A DNA stretch of 64,000 nt, from assembly GCA_030141585.1 (NCBI GenBank), contig JAQIFP010000005.1, forward strand, positions 124,001 to 188,000, in the 5' to 3' direction. This DNA is from Ophryocystis elektroscirrha (taxonomy: Eukaryota > Apicomplexa > Conoidasida > Neogregarinorida > Ophryocystidae). Below the pieces are notes generated by a model. It did no database searches, was not told the DNA's origin, and worked only from the letters and a program-made list of their open reading frames with translations. Position numbers and translations under genes: made by a program. Shown one piece after another: positions 35,709 through 47,476 of the stretch (its first letter is position 1; each line of letters opens with the position of its first letter).

Positions 35709-37925
35709 TTAATAAGATGATATGCGCGACATGTTCAAATAGGAATCATTGGTTTTTCTACTAGTATCTGAGTACAATATAATTATAGTAGTATTACTTT
35801 TCACTTGATCTTCTGAATCACTATTTTTCAAGGAATTATTACAGTGATTGTATTCAATTTCATACAAATGTTTTTCTATATCTTGATTTTTATTTGGATC
35901 AATAATACTATATAATCTAGAGTCTTTTTTGTTTTTTGTTTCTCTTTTCGCTTCTTGTTTTTTACAAGCGTCGACGACTTCGTGCCACATGCAGCATATA
36001 TAAGCCATCTTTAGTAATTGTGGAACAGTTGCATTTCGTAGCTCAGAATACCTAAATCCATATTTTTCCAATAAGTGTTCCTGCGACATTAGAATTAATA
36101 TGTGATTTAAAGCACCATTCTATAAGGTTCTCGATCATGTAAACGCCGTAACTCTGTTCTCAAACGCTCACGACCTTCTTTTCCTAAAGTTAAGTGTTTC
36201 ATTTCTCTAAATATAGCCAAAAAAATGTATCACAATTCTCTTACTCAAACCGAATATCTGTTATTTGACCCCGTCTATCACGTTCAGTATGCATCTGTTC
36301 TCTCTTCAACGATTTACGCAAATGAGACTAACTAGATTTCGGCTGAATTTATAATTACTTGAATAGCTTTGAACTTGACAAAAGCTTCATGTTTTGGAGA
36401 AAGTTTACCAGTGTGACGTTCAATTCTAATTCGTAGTGCAACATTCCACAATCCCCTATCAAATTTCTATTTAAAATAATTTGAGTTATACCATTCATGG
36501 GCTAGCTGAAGTAAAACAGGTACTGAAGCTCCTTGTAATTGACGCCCTTTGCAACCTTTAGTATTTAAACATGCTCTTAAAAGTTCTCTGCCTCCTTCAC
36601 CAAGTGAAAAACAAACATTTTTTGAATAAGGAACTAAAACCTGAAAAAATATTTTAAAGTAATTTATTTTGTTAAATGTGAAGTTGAATATTTTTATTCA
36701 TATTGGTGTATATTTTTACTTTTTCTAAACCAATTTGACTAGCAAAACCAGTCAAATCGCACAACTCTTTCAAACAAGTTTCGTATACATCTGGCCGACG
36801 ATACCACTGCCCATCTTCCCCTCGAAATCCATCTTCAAACACTTGTGAGCTCGAGTTAGATAATAACGCATTATTTTGAAAATTTGAATTTTCAAGTATT
36901 TTTAAATCAATTTTTTCGCTTTCCAAATTTGAACCAGAATAGTTGATTTTGTAATCAAAACTGGTTTCTTGGCCAGTTTTAGTCTTTTTGGAATAAAAAT
37001 TTGACCGCTGTGCTACATTATTAACAGTTTGAAAACTTGAAAATTCTTTGAAAAGGGTTCTCATTTTAGTTAAAAGAGACTTTTCAGTTACAAATTCAAC
37101 AGATGGTTTTGATTTGTTTTCTAAAATATCTTCTTCACAAAATAAATGAACTAGAGCAGCAGCTGTTTTAGCAGCTGCCGATGTTGCATTCTGTACAATT
37201 GAATGATAAGAGCATATTGAAAATACAGTATCTGGAGAAAAATTCTCATCGCGCGATTGTATTTCGTAAAGTAAATCCAACAATCTATGAGAAGAATTTA
37301 AAAAATTTGTAACTAAGTTCTTGAATTTATAATTAGTTAGATTTTCACTTTCTGTTAAAACATTTTCTTTCTCCCAATGTTCCGATATATTCTTGGAGTT
37401 TTCATTGTAAAAAACTGATAGTGTGTAACTGTCATTGGAATTAATATTTGCTGAAGATTTTGAGTACTGGTGGAAATTCATATGTCTTGAAGGAGATTCG
37501 TCAATATAAACTGACAATTCATCATTTATTTTATTTACGTCACTTTTAAAAGTTTGCTGAGCGATATCATCAAATAAGACATCATTTTCGTTATTAATCG
37601 TGAAATAGTTTGAGGTTGAAATCCATTGTGAAGTTTCGACAAAACTTTCATTTGGACCTTTTGAGTCTTTTTTTGCTTCATTTTTCAATCCGAAAAAATC
37701 ACTTTGCAATGCATCAGTTGCTCTTGTGAATATGCGATCCTGAGATTCTTCAAGCTTTGTTAATTTATCAATGTTTCCATTGATAAGATCCTGAGTTGAA
37801 TACGATTTTTTCATAACAAAACTTGGTGAAATAAGCTTCTGTTTTTTGGAATTGGGTAAAGCACTTTTATCATAATGATTTGAAATATCTGTTGACTGTA
37901 ATTTACAATAATTTAAATCGCTCAT
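35709..37925 (-). CDS. Unknown protein: disordered N-terminus, conserved-looking basic C-terminal domain
   Basis: Starts at ATG 37925. The first exon (to about 36720) encodes roughly 400 residues of Ser/Asn/Lys-rich, mostly disordered sequence, with one helix containing NATSAAAKTAAALVHLFCEE. From FRGEDGQWYRRPDVYETCLK the character changes to a dense, ordered domain: GEGGRELLRACLNTKGCKG, RQLQGASVPVLLQLAHEW, GLWNVALRIRIERHTGKLSP, SHLRKSLKREQMHTERDRRG, LGKEGRERLRTELRRLHD and YSELRNATVPQLLKMAYICC. A polar tail ends at 35709. Introns are about 30-80 nt with kept frame; one needs the acceptor after GATAG. I cannot name the domain. Its basic repeats suggest nucleic-acid or protein binding. It converges on STI1, 120 bp away. 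Confidence 0.5.
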
Positions 37926-38154
37926 ATTTATAATGTCATATCATCTCGAAAATAAAGCAAAGATCAGCTTACATTGATTTATACAAATATAAAAGTTATG
38001 TTATATTTCCAATTAAAACAGTTCATGACAAATTCGCAGGAGAAATAATTTAGATTTTGAGGTAATAATTTATGTGTAATCTAACAGTATTTGCAGGCAT
38101 GTAATATTAAGAAAAGCATGTTTTACTTTTATGCTCAAATATAAGTTTAATTAT
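37926..38154. other. Intergenic, AT-rich
   Basis: Low-complexity A/T sequence upstream of the previous gene's start, with a long T-run near 38160. No gene seen. Confidence 0.4.
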
Positions 38155-38391
38155 TTAACATTTTTTTTTAATTTTTTTAATATCTATTAAAAATCTTCTC
38201 AAAACTATTATATTAAAACTGTTTAAATTGACTAAGGATTCAAATGATTGACTTGGTGTTATATCTATGATAGTAACATAGTGTAACTGTGATATAACAT
38301 CGGAAGATTTGTTAAGTGTAAATAGTGCAATTAATATATAAGTATAATAATGAATACTTTCTTGACCTATTATACTTAATATTATGAACAA
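38155..38391 (-). CDS. Possible exon or small gene, unknown
   Basis: An open frame of 78 codons begins near an acceptor-like ATTAAG at 38370 and ends IDIKKIKKKC. It may be a 3' exon of the gene at 38458-39927, whose last intron I could not place, or a small separate gene. The codon pattern (VTIIDITPSQSFESLVNLN) looks more like coding sequence than the AT-rich surroundings. Nothing else supports it. Confidence 0.25.
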   Translation of the reverse strand: MFIILSIIGQESIHYYTYILIALFTLNKSSDVISQLHYVTIIDITPSQSFESLVNLNSFNIIVLRRFLIDIKKIKKKC

Positions 38392-38457
38392 AATAAATTA
38401 CTTAAAGGGTTTCCATAATTAAAGGTTTCCTCCATGAAATCAGCAACCTCTGATGGT

Positions 38458-39927
38458 TCATACAAAAATAATTTTTTTACGTCTAATTTCCGATACAATT
38501 TGAGCCCAAATATGTAATTTTGAATACGGCGATTTTTGTAGCTCAAACTTTATAAAGAACTGCAAATTATGCTGCTTACTTTTTTTAACTCTAGTTTCAT
38601 TTTATGCAATTTGGCTATAATTTTTGAAGCTGTTACTATTCCATGCTTCTTTAACCAAGAGAATATTGCATTATTGATTTTATCATCAGAGTAATCTTGG
38701 TGATAAGTATTCAAACTTAATATATTGTGTCTGATGTAATTCTAAAATTTAGATTAGTTAAATCAACAACCATACTTCAAACATTTCGTTTTCATATTTG
38801 TATTCTTCTTTTAAAATATTTAATATTTTGTCATGTAATTTAAGGTAAGAAAAACTAAAGGATAGTTTGACATTTAATCGTACTGCAGTAAAACTTGTTT
38901 CACAAAATCCGCATTTTTTTCAAAATAACTTAGCTTTATAACTTCTGTTTCACTTATTCTGCTTTTAAGGGTTGGAAAAAGTTTTGCATCCACTAAATTC
39001 TTCAGAAATGCGTGCATTAACGTCAAAAGGCTTGCAGACTATGATATCAAAATCAATTCATTGAGATAGCATTACACAGAATAATTTTTCGTTATAAATA
39101 TTAAAAAGTCTGGTTATGTTATTTTTTTAAACAAAGTTACTCGACAACTTCGTCAACAAATGTGAAAGATGGTTGAGTCCATCTACCAAATTACATTATG
39201 TATTATAATAAATTAATTATTATAGTTAAACTAAGTTTAACTATCTGTTTTCTTACGAATAGACAAGCTGAATGACGTCTGAATCTATATTAAGCATTAT
39301 AATAATAAGCAGACACCTAAATTATAAGGACTGCAGTTTTCATCATTTGGTTTGATGGTTTCATTGAGAAGCTCCTTAGATGCAAGAACTGATGTTTACA
39401 ACAGTTTCAATATTTTACTTTTGATAATAATCCTTTTTTTATTTTCTAATTCATATGAAATAATTCCTAGATTTCTTGTATTAATCGTGAAATGAAAACC
39501 CTATAAACATGATTAAATTAGAGTTCCATAGGCATACGATTAATGAATTGTTCTTGAACTCTTATATATTTATAAATATATTACATTCTTACCAAAGCAG
39601 TCTCCTTTGAGATTCACGTAACACTCTTCATGTTCGGTGGCTTTAAGTAAATGAACTCCTTTTCCAAAAAAAGTTATGTGAATATATATATATATATATA
39701 TAATATATATATTTCTAATATACTTGAGTACCTAAAATCTCAGGATTTCCCAAGTATCGTGAAGCTACAGGAACTTCGGGTAACACGAACACATAGTTGT
39801 AATTTATTGAAGTCGCTGAAAATTTTTTTGCGAAACTGTTTGATAAAATATTTAAACAAGATAGTAATGGTTTATAAAATGGATGACTTTTAATAATATC
39901 GTTTGGAGAAGAAATATAGTCTTTCAT
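38458..39927 (-). CDS. Unknown helical protein, about 300-330 residues
   Basis: Starts at ATG 39927, only 16 bp after the WDR12 stop on the same strand. Readable exons: SFAKKFSATSINYNYVFVLP, GVHLLKATEHEECYVNLKG, ASKELLNETIKPNDENCSPY, SLLTLMHAFLKNLVDAKLFP, SETEVIKLSYFEKNADFVKQ, LKLHDKILNILKEEYKYENE, NAIFSWLKKHGIVTASKII and FIKFELQKSPYSKLHIWAQI, ending KKIIFV at TGA 38458-38460. The first intron contains a (TA)n run (39681-39711), and one 20-nt intron (GTAAGCAGCATAATTTGCAG) is likely. The C-terminal half is all-helical with a winged-helix feel (WLKKHGIVTASKII). Not recognised. The exon after the (TA)n intron has two possible donors. Confidence 0.4.
39681..39711. repeat. (TA)n microsatellite inside an intron
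   Basis: An unbroken AT/TA run of about 30 bp with one AA interruption, in the first intron of the minus-strand unknown gene. Confidence 0.9.
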
Positions 39928-39943
39928 TTTTATTATTAAATAA

Positions 39944-41822
39944 TCAGCTAAAACTAAAAACTTTTAAAACTCCTTGTGATCCTCCCACAACAAGACTTTT
40001 AGAGTCTAATTTTTATAGAAAAAAAAAAAAAATTACCAATCCAGTCCACACACAGTAATTTATTGAATGTCACTGGTACCTATACACAAATCGAATAAGG
40101 TTATCTATATATTTTTTTTTTTAGTTAATTAGCTCAATACTCTTTTTTGACGTATTAAATGCAACGAATTACCGAGTCAACAAATTTTTGTTCCATCCTT
40201 ATATCCATTATTTTGAGGAATCCGTCATGAGAAGCACTTGCAATTAAAATATCATTACTATGATTCCATTTAATTGAAGAAACGACTCTAAAATTAAACC
40301 AATAGCAAAGTTTGTGGTACCTTTTATGAGAAGAGCATTTAGTTTGTTTTCTGATATTTTTCGACTCTTTTTGCTCCCTTAAATCCCACAAATAGAGACC
40401 ACTAAGAACTTTCAGAAATAATTTAAATTTACCCGTCATCATGTCCACTCATTAAAAATGGTTTATTTGGGCAACACGTCAACGCCGTCGTACACTATTT
40501 ATTAATTCAATAATAAGAAGCACTGAAAATACCTTCGAGACAGGCCAGTGCTGTATTAATTGATTTGAAAACATATCCCAAACGCTCACTATGTTGTCTT
40601 CTCCAACAGAATATAAAGATTTGCCCAAGTTTGAATTCAAATTATTAAAACAAAGAGCCTTAAATGACCATAAAAGTGTATTAATAGTAGTTGTAATAAC
40701 TATAGTCACACTTACCGTTATCTTATCTTTATGAATTTTCATTTGAAATTTAGAACAGACAATAGGATTACTTGGAATAAAACTTAATGGCTCTGTCTAA
40801 TTTTCTCATTAACTCTATTAAACTAACATCCCAGTATAGAATATCTCCTGAATTTGTTCCTGATATGTAAAACTTTTTTTCAAATAGTGGTGTAACGCAA
40901 GTATTTTGAGTCTCGCTGTGTTAACATATATGATATAAATTAATTACTTTCCACTTTGCGCATATTTTGATGCAAAATCATTCTTGTCTAAAGCTTCAAA
41001 ATGTATCTAAATAGAATTATTTAAATCTTGCTATTTCTTGAATAAATTTTGTTGTGAAAATGTGTATAATTGAAAACAAAAATTACCTCTCCAGAGTTTA
41101 AAGTGTAGCAAAGATTTACAAACTTTTCATATTTGCAATGATCTCTAAGAAACTGATATAATTAATACAACTTCTTATATCAAATTAATGATTATCAAAT
41201 TATTTTTCTTACACTGACACACATGTAATAGGGTTCTCAGCTTTTTTTAAAGACTGAGTTTTTGTAAAAAGATTTTCAGCTTTATCTAGCGATTGAGATT
41301 TTATTAAGGGGCTTCTTATTTTTTGAAATTTACCTAATGATTCAGTTTTTTGGTTTCAAGTTACTATAGATTGATATATAACCGTCATCTTGACCAGTTA
41401 TGATAAAGGATTCATCTCGATGAATCAGAGATTTGACTGAAAATATCCAATTATTATTTGTACTCAAGTCAGTTGACAGTAAAGCACTTGAACTTTCTTC
41501 AAAAAAGATTGTTAGCGTGAGCTCACTAGCTAGATGTAACTTTTTTAGCAAACTAAAAAATTTAGCTTATTTTAAGCTTAAAGTAACAACTTAAAGACAC
41601 TAACCAGTCTACTGTAGTTTCCAAATATGTTTTAGATGAAGGGGTGTGGTTTTCGTTTATATAAAAAAAATTATAAGAAGCAAGTTTTGAATCATTGAGT
41701 AATTGGTTTAATAAGCCTGACAATTCTTCACGATTTGTCTTGGTGGGAACGATTATATTTGGATTTTCTAATTTAATAATATTTTTAGCATGTAGAAGTC
41801 TGATTTCTATTTGATAGCTCAT
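39944..41822 (-). CDS. WDR12: WDR12/YTM1, 60S ribosome biogenesis WD40 protein
   Basis: The first exon is an NLE domain: IEIRLLHAKNIIKLENPNII, TKTNREELSGLLNQLL, SSKTYLETTVDWL. WD repeats follow: SVKSLIHRDESFIITGQDDG, SLYSVGEDNIVSVWD, PFLMSGHDDG with LYLWDLREQKES, ILIASASHDGFLKIMDIR and SLVVGGSQGVLKVF; the protein ends VFSFS. Introns are about 30-60 nt, some in the middle (40,750-41,300) not fully placed. An NLE plus WD40 layout is specific to Ytm1/WDR12 and Nle1/Rsa4. The N-terminal sequence and the smaller propeller favour Ytm1, which joins Erb1 and Nop7 in the PeBoW complex in the nucleolus and is removed by the Mdn1 ATPase. It sits next to NOC3, another 60S assembly gene. Confidence 0.8.
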
Positions 41823-42176
41823 GTAACTATAAATTTTGACTATAGTTTGAAAAAATTATTGTAAAGAGGCACAACCTCTTTTTCTGTAGCAATGAACAAT
41901 TAAGAAATGTACTAATTACATAAAGAGCGAATTAACCTTATTTTTCAAACGTCTAAAATACTATAATTTCGTAAAAGTTTTTCACAACTTCTGTTGCAAA
42001 AATGAAAAAAAAAGTCAAACTTTTTTTAAGGATGTATTCTTTTTGACATAAAAATCTTGATATGATTTGTGTATTGTTTATTGGCTAACAAAGCATTGTT
42101 CAGAGTTTGACATCTTAATAAGTTGTTGTTCCAATATATCCAAATATTACTGTTTTGTTTATGATAAAAATTTCAC
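41823..42176. other. Intergenic between NOC3 and WDR12
   Basis: About 350 bp between two same-strand genes; T/A tracts, no open frame seen. A downstream exon of NOC3 cannot be excluded, because the NOC3 stop directly overlaps a donor-like GTAAGTG. Confidence 0.35.
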
Positions 42177-44111
42177 TTACTGATCAATTGTATTTGCTAA
42201 TACTTCAACTGAATCATTTTGGACTCGATTGAACAATTTTTCAACCTAATAAGTTTAATTTTTACAGTTTGATTAATTACAAGATTTGAAAGTGATAACC
42301 GAAAAACAGGTAAGGCTATTTGAGACTGGCAAATTAAAGAAGATAGGATCAATTTTTCCGGTTTCTTATTTTCAAAATAACGGTATACGGCACTCAAATT
42401 GTCTATGACCCCTGTTGAACTACCGTTTGTATATAGAGTCTTATTACCCTTGTGACCAAATTGATTAGGTTTTAGATCAGCGTCATCATCAAAATAGTGA
42501 TCCACTTCAAATAAAATGTAAGGTATGTTGAGCAGCAATTGCTCTGTTGCATCAAATAACCAATCGAATTCTACCTGATTTATCATTGGATAATCTAGTA
42601 TTTTATGATAGAAAAATTTATACACTAAAACACTTACACAAATATTTTCTTTTTCGATTAGATGAATTGTAAAGCCTATTAAAAATAATTGCGAGAGCGC
42701 CGAAAAATTAGTTCTATACTGTGATAAGCAATGTTTCATAATTTCTAGTATCTTGTCTTTCAATGAAACAGGGATATCGGAATAGATATTGTTTAAGCAT
42801 ATTAACATTTTGCGGATCAAGTTTGAATCATGTACGATGTATTTCAATATTCTAATTAAAACATTTATGAAAGTATAATTTGTACTTCAATAAAAAATTT
42901 ACAAGATAATCAATTATTTGGGTTTTCGATTTTATGAAGTCTCTATAATTTCCATATACTGAACTTTTTAGCAATTGAGTACAACAAATGATTACCTTAG
43001 ATCCAAATCTTTAACCAAACTTTGTTTAGTATTCTCATTAATTCCTAAAAGTTTCATTTCTTTTGCAATACAAATCTAAAGAAAGAAAAAAAATTAAATC
43101 TAATATTGTATTAGGACAATATAAATCAGTAGTTTATAATGACTCACTTCAAGCTCGGAGAAATTTATTTCTGACAACAGCTGAAACAAGTTAGTGTTAA
43201 ACAACAATAATGAACCAAAATATTTGCTTGCTTGAAAATTATTTAGACATTTGATTATATTAGATAAAGAATTTAAAGAGGGATCAAATTTCATTATGTT
43301 CGAAAGACACACGTATATTTTATTTGATGCAGACTCCGTGGAAATCTTTGGATTATCAATGCAAATCAAAGCCTCGGGGTTAATGCATAGAAGCTTCAAG
43401 CTTCCTTCAATCAAGGCGTTGTTGTTCATTTTGTACGGTAAAGAGTTTAATTGATCACAAAAAATTGCAGCTATCATATTCGGAGTGTACAATAATCTTT
43501 CATTGAGAATTCTTAAGAACCGCTTGTAATATTGGTATATTTTGATTTCAAAGGAGAGTTTTCCAGATATTTTACAGTTAACTTTTTGACTTAATTTATC
43601 GGTTTGAGACTCCGCTGAAGAATCAATTTATTAAAATAAAGAATAGTTCAGTGATACAAAACTTACTTGGCATGCAGGTTTTGAACAATGACGCCAAAGA
43701 AAGCAAAGCTATCGAAGAAATATGATGTGACCTTTTAATTTCATCAAGTTTATTGAATTGATAAGGAATTTTTTCAGTGACCTTGAGCAAAAAAGAAAAA
43801 AGTTGATGGTTTGTAATAGGATCTTTCGATATTTGTCTTGCAACTTGAATAATAGTTTTGATTTTCACCACTTGATGCAATTGAGATTGAGCTTTCTTTT
43901 TCTTTTTTATGCTTTTTTGGATTAGGGGTTTTTTTTCCTGTAATTTGTTTTCAATCGGAGTAATTAGTTTTAAGGACTTTGAACTTTTTTCAAATTTCGA
44001 TAATCCATCAATTGAAACAATAGGAAGCTTGGTCAATTTTTTCGCATCAACCGACCAATTTTTTTGAACTCGAGGAGTTTTTTCATATATCTCCGCACAA
44101 TTGTTATTCAT
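42177..44111 (-). CDS. NOC3: NOC3-like nucleolar complex protein
   Basis: Starts at ATG 44111. A basic N-terminus (QKSIKKKKKAQSQLHQVVK) is followed by IQVARQISKDPITNHQLFSF and SSIALLSLASLFKTCMP, matching the NOC3 signature in which this helix precedes K-V-S-K-E-x-K and a helical YYKRFLRIL segment (here IYQYYKRFLRILNERL). Then come HEAT-like helices and CBF/Mak21-type sequence: SDIPVSLKDKILEIMKHCLS, FDWLFDATEQLLLNIPYILF, SLICQSQIALPVFRLSLSNL. A 20-nt intron near the end gives FNRVQNDSVEVLANTIDQ. About 560 residues, shorter than yeast Noc3 (about 660). Noc3 with Noc2 helps move pre-60S particles and, in yeast, is linked to replication origins. The family call rests on the N-terminal motif and order. 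Confidence 0.7.
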
Positions 44112-44428
44112 GAAAACTTCACTTATTTAGAGTTAATCCATAATGCAAAAATAAAATATTATAAGGAGTTATATAATAATACCCAATTTATAGCTTATAG
44201 GCTTTGTCAGATAATTTTATATGAAAAATAAATTTTATGAATATCTAGCTTTTTTATTATATTTGTTTTTTTATATATTCATATTTAGTCTGGACAGGTT
44301 GATCTTTAGTAACGCAACTTTTTCCTTTTTTCCTGAAATCAAGCAATTAAAAGTTATTTTGCTGAATATTAGAAATGATTAAATTTGAATTCTTTAAATT
44401 TGTTAATGCAGAGATTAATCAGCAAATC
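44112..44428. other. Intergenic, AT-rich
   Basis: About 315 bp between two minus-strand genes. It may contain further 3' exons of the small membrane protein gene (a donor-like GTAAGA sits at its apparent stop), but none is clear. Confidence 0.35.
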
Positions 44429-44893
44429 TTACTTTAGTATCAATAAATTTAATTCATTGATCATAACACTTAACCTTATGACGAACAGCCATAAAATACA
44501 CCCGAATAAGCAAATCCAGAAATTTCTTTCTGAACGCCACTCTAATCCTTGAATTCGATTTTGTAAATCAAGGTTCGAGTCTGGCCGCTGCTTTAGAATC
44601 TGAAGACGGTCACGTTGGCGATTTATCATCTAGAATTGTGTATTTTTTTTTGTTCAAAAAACGTACATATATTTCAGAAGCTAATTTAAATATCATAATC
44701 ATCAAAAAAATTGTATGTATTCGCAATTTTTTCTTTGAAATACTTATTGAGACCTACCCCGTCACATCATTGCTGAAGTATACATTACTTGACTTAACTT
44801 GATTGCAAAAGATTGCAATTGTTTGATATTGGAAAGCAACAACACTAACAGTGTTAATGCAATTCCTGGAACAATATAAGCTATAAATATCAT
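44429..44893 (-). CDS. Small two-helix membrane protein, BAP29/31-like
   Basis: Exon 1 (ATG 44893) encodes a membrane helix, YIVPGIALTLLVLLLSN, and KQLQSFAIKLSQ. After a long intron of about 155 nt, exon 2 gives MINRQRDRLQILKQRPDSN, WRSERNFWICLFGCILWLF and VIRL, ending at a TAA directly after a donor-like site. The stretch of R-x-x-R-N-x-x-I-x-x-F then helix then R-L resembles the third helix of BCAP31/BAP29 ER proteins, which guide membrane-protein export. The expected three-helix body and coiled-coil tail are not complete, so either exons are missing or the similarity is chance. Confidence 0.35.
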
Positions 44894-44964
44894 TGTGACT
44901 GTTCCTAGTTTAATATATTTATAAATTTCATAAATAAATCTAAATAAAATTCAGTGTGAATAGT

Positions 44965-45689
44965 TTAAAGTAAATCATCCGCACTATCAATAACATAGTG
45001 ATTGCTCACTGATATAGGCGTTAGTTCTGAAGGAACGCGTTCTGGATTAATATTTTGAGTAAAGACGGGGATTGGTTGTTCAGTGTTACAAGATGGAGGA
45101 TTTTTAGCATCCAAAAAGGTTGTGTGGTTATCAACATTATTATTACTATTATAATTATTTTCGCGCTGAGAATACTCGTGAAAAAACATGTTGTGATACA
45201 TCAAAGATTTTTGGTTAAAAAATGTGCGTCCGGTAGAGTGTGTCTGATTATTTTGACTTAAGCAGAGACCAGAACATGTATGAAGTTCTTCTTGAGGATT
45301 TATTGAAATTACTACTTCAATAAATTCATTACACCTGACTTATATCAAATTTAAAAATATGATTACATTGGGCAATTATAAGTTTTAGATTCACTTAAAA
45401 CTTTGACGCAATTCAAACACATAAGATGGAAGCACGGCTCTAACCGAGCTTTCAACTCCATTGGAAGGGAACAGGATCTGCAAATTAACGAGTTAAATGT
45501 GCTGTTCTGGATATTTGATTGCTTCATAAGACAGTTGGCAAGATTATCCTGTATGATATTACTTTGTAGGTGAGTTGTATCTTTTCCATGGTAATTGGAA
45601 TATGTTGAATTATGCCATGGAGTTGAAAAATCTTTTTTGCCCTGCGAGTGTGCCGGGTAGTTGACATAATATATTGGTTTCTGACGCAT
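44965..45689 (-). CDS. HAKAI-type RING finger protein
   Basis: Starts at ATG 45689. After about 65 polar residues comes ICRSCSLPMELKARLEPCFH, LMCLNCVKVLSESKTYNCPM and, across a 31-nt intron, CNEFIEVV, then ELHTCSGLCLSQN and TFFNQKSLMYHNMFFHEYSQ. This is the HAKAI/CBLL1 layout: a RING with the pattern C-x-x-C, C-x-H, C-x-x-C, C-x-x-C, followed by an atypical His/Cys finger. The C-terminus is polar and ends IDSADDLL. In animals and plants Hakai is part of the complex that assists the METTL3 mRNA m6A methyltransferase, and acts as an E3 ligase for phosphotyrosine proteins. About 230 residues, shorter than CBLL1 (491). Divergent from the next gene, 189 bp apart. Confidence 0.7.
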
Positions 45690-45878
45690 ATAAGTACACT
45701 ACTTTAAAATAGATTGAATTTCGACATGTGTATAGCTCAAGATAGGATTAATGTGTATTAATTAGTCTAAAGCTGATTTGACTACTTGTTAACAGATAAT
45801 ATTTGAGAACCGTTTTTTTACATAATTAAATTATACGTCTATTCTATTCAAAATAATAAATTAAAATTTAGAAAGATT

Positions 45879-47476
45879 ATGTGTTCAAGTGACAAAAATA
45901 CTGATTTTAAAGCCCATGAGTGTTTGTGCTCAGGTCCAAAAGACATCTGCGACGATGACATGTTTGTTACGAATAAATTTTCCGAAACTGAAGCACGTTA
46001 TTTTATGTCTATTCTTCAAGCTATAAAATCATACCAGATTGATAATATGGAAGAAGTTGCTCGCATGGAACAGAACTTTCATTCATTGTATGATTATGAC
46101 AAAGAAGTTTTATTGGAAAACATAGAATCTCGTATTCAAAAAATTAAAGATGCTATTGATGCAAACCAAAAATTCTTGAATGTATTGATAGAAAGCCAAG
46201 AAGTTTTTAAAGATACAGAACCTAACTCAAAACAACATTTATTACCTGGCACTAAAGGGTCTCAATTAAATTGTTCATCATATCATGAAAAATCTATTCA
46301 ATCAAAAACATCTGAAACTGTACAAACAGCAGAAACTCGTTATACTCGTGATACACTACCATCTGTAAGAGCACGTAATGCATCCAAAGTGAGGAGCACA
46401 CTTAGACAATTTGTTCGGGATTGGAGTAAAGAGGTAAATTTATATATATATTCAAAGTAAAATTTTTCATAGAGTTTTTGCTTGTTTGGTTTTTATTTTC
46501 GTGTAAAAGTTAATTTTAAAGTTCACATTTTTAGGGAAAAGCAGAACGTGATGCTTCATATATTCCACTTTTGGACGATTTAGATCAGTATCTAAATTTA
46601 GAAGAATATTTAAAACTTAACGATCAGCCTCCCTGGTATGGCAAATTTTTAATATCAGTTTACAGTGTCTTGTGCCCAGGAAGTGGATTAGGCAGATTAG
46701 CTTTGGAAATAGCAAAAAAGGGTTATAAATGCCAAGGAAATGAGTTTTCATATTTTATGTTGCTAGGTTGAACGGTCATGTGTGTAAATTTTTTAAGGTT
46801 CTAATTTGATGCTAAATTATAATGTAAAACCTTTTTTGTGGACAATTTATCCACATTGTTTGTATACGTCAAATCGGTAAGTCTTAAAGTTTCGATGAAT
46901 TTTAGATGGAACAAAGATGACCATTTGCAGGCAATAAAAATACCTGATATAAATCCTTCAGACTTTTTGTGCTCTCGTGATTTTTCTGTCTGTGCCGGTG
47001 ATTTTGTTGAAGTATATAACTAGTAGAAAATACTTTTGTCAGGTATACCAAAATCAAAAAGAAGAGTGGGATGCAGTTATAACGTGTTTTTTTCTTGATA
47101 CAGCCAAAAATATAATTTCCTACATAAGAACTATAGCAACAGCATTGAAACCAGGTGGAGTTTGGGCTAATTTAGGGCCCTTATTATATCATTTTGCTGA
47201 TTCTCGAGATCATTTCTCCATAGAACTTTCATGGGAAGAACTTCGACATAGTATGTTGAAGAAATTTTTAAAATTTGTATATAGTTATATCAAAATATTT
47301 CAATATAGTTAAAGAGGAGATAAAAGATGCGGCATACACAACAAATGCCAAATCTCTCATGGAGGTAAGCCTAATATATTTTAAACTCAAATCGACAGGT
47401 TCAATATCATTGTATTCACTTTGTAGCATTAAGGAACAATAATGTTATGGAAGATTTTCATTATATAGCTGATTAA
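45879..47476 (+). CDS. CARNMT1: Carnosine N-methyltransferase family protein (N2227-like)
   Basis: The first exon (ATG 45879) gives the N-terminal helices ETEARYFMSILQAIKSYQ and EEVARMEQNFHSLYDYDKEV and a Ser/Thr-rich loop. Then follow RQFVRDWSKEGKAERDASYI, the SAM-binding glycine motif VLCPGSGLGRLALEIAKKGY and CQGNEFSYFMLLGSNLMLNY. Next are IKIPDINPSDFLCSRDFSVC, WDAVITCFFLDTAKNIISYI, TALKPGGVWANLGPLLYHFA and ELSWEELRH. It ends with NAKSLMEVQYHCIHFVALR. All N2227 hallmark blocks are in order; length is about 440 residues. Family enzymes methylate carnosine to anserine with SAM in animals; the substrate in a protist is unknown. Introns are about 30-70 nt. The usual V-P-G-A-G at the SAM site is C-P-G-S-G. 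Confidence 0.88.
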
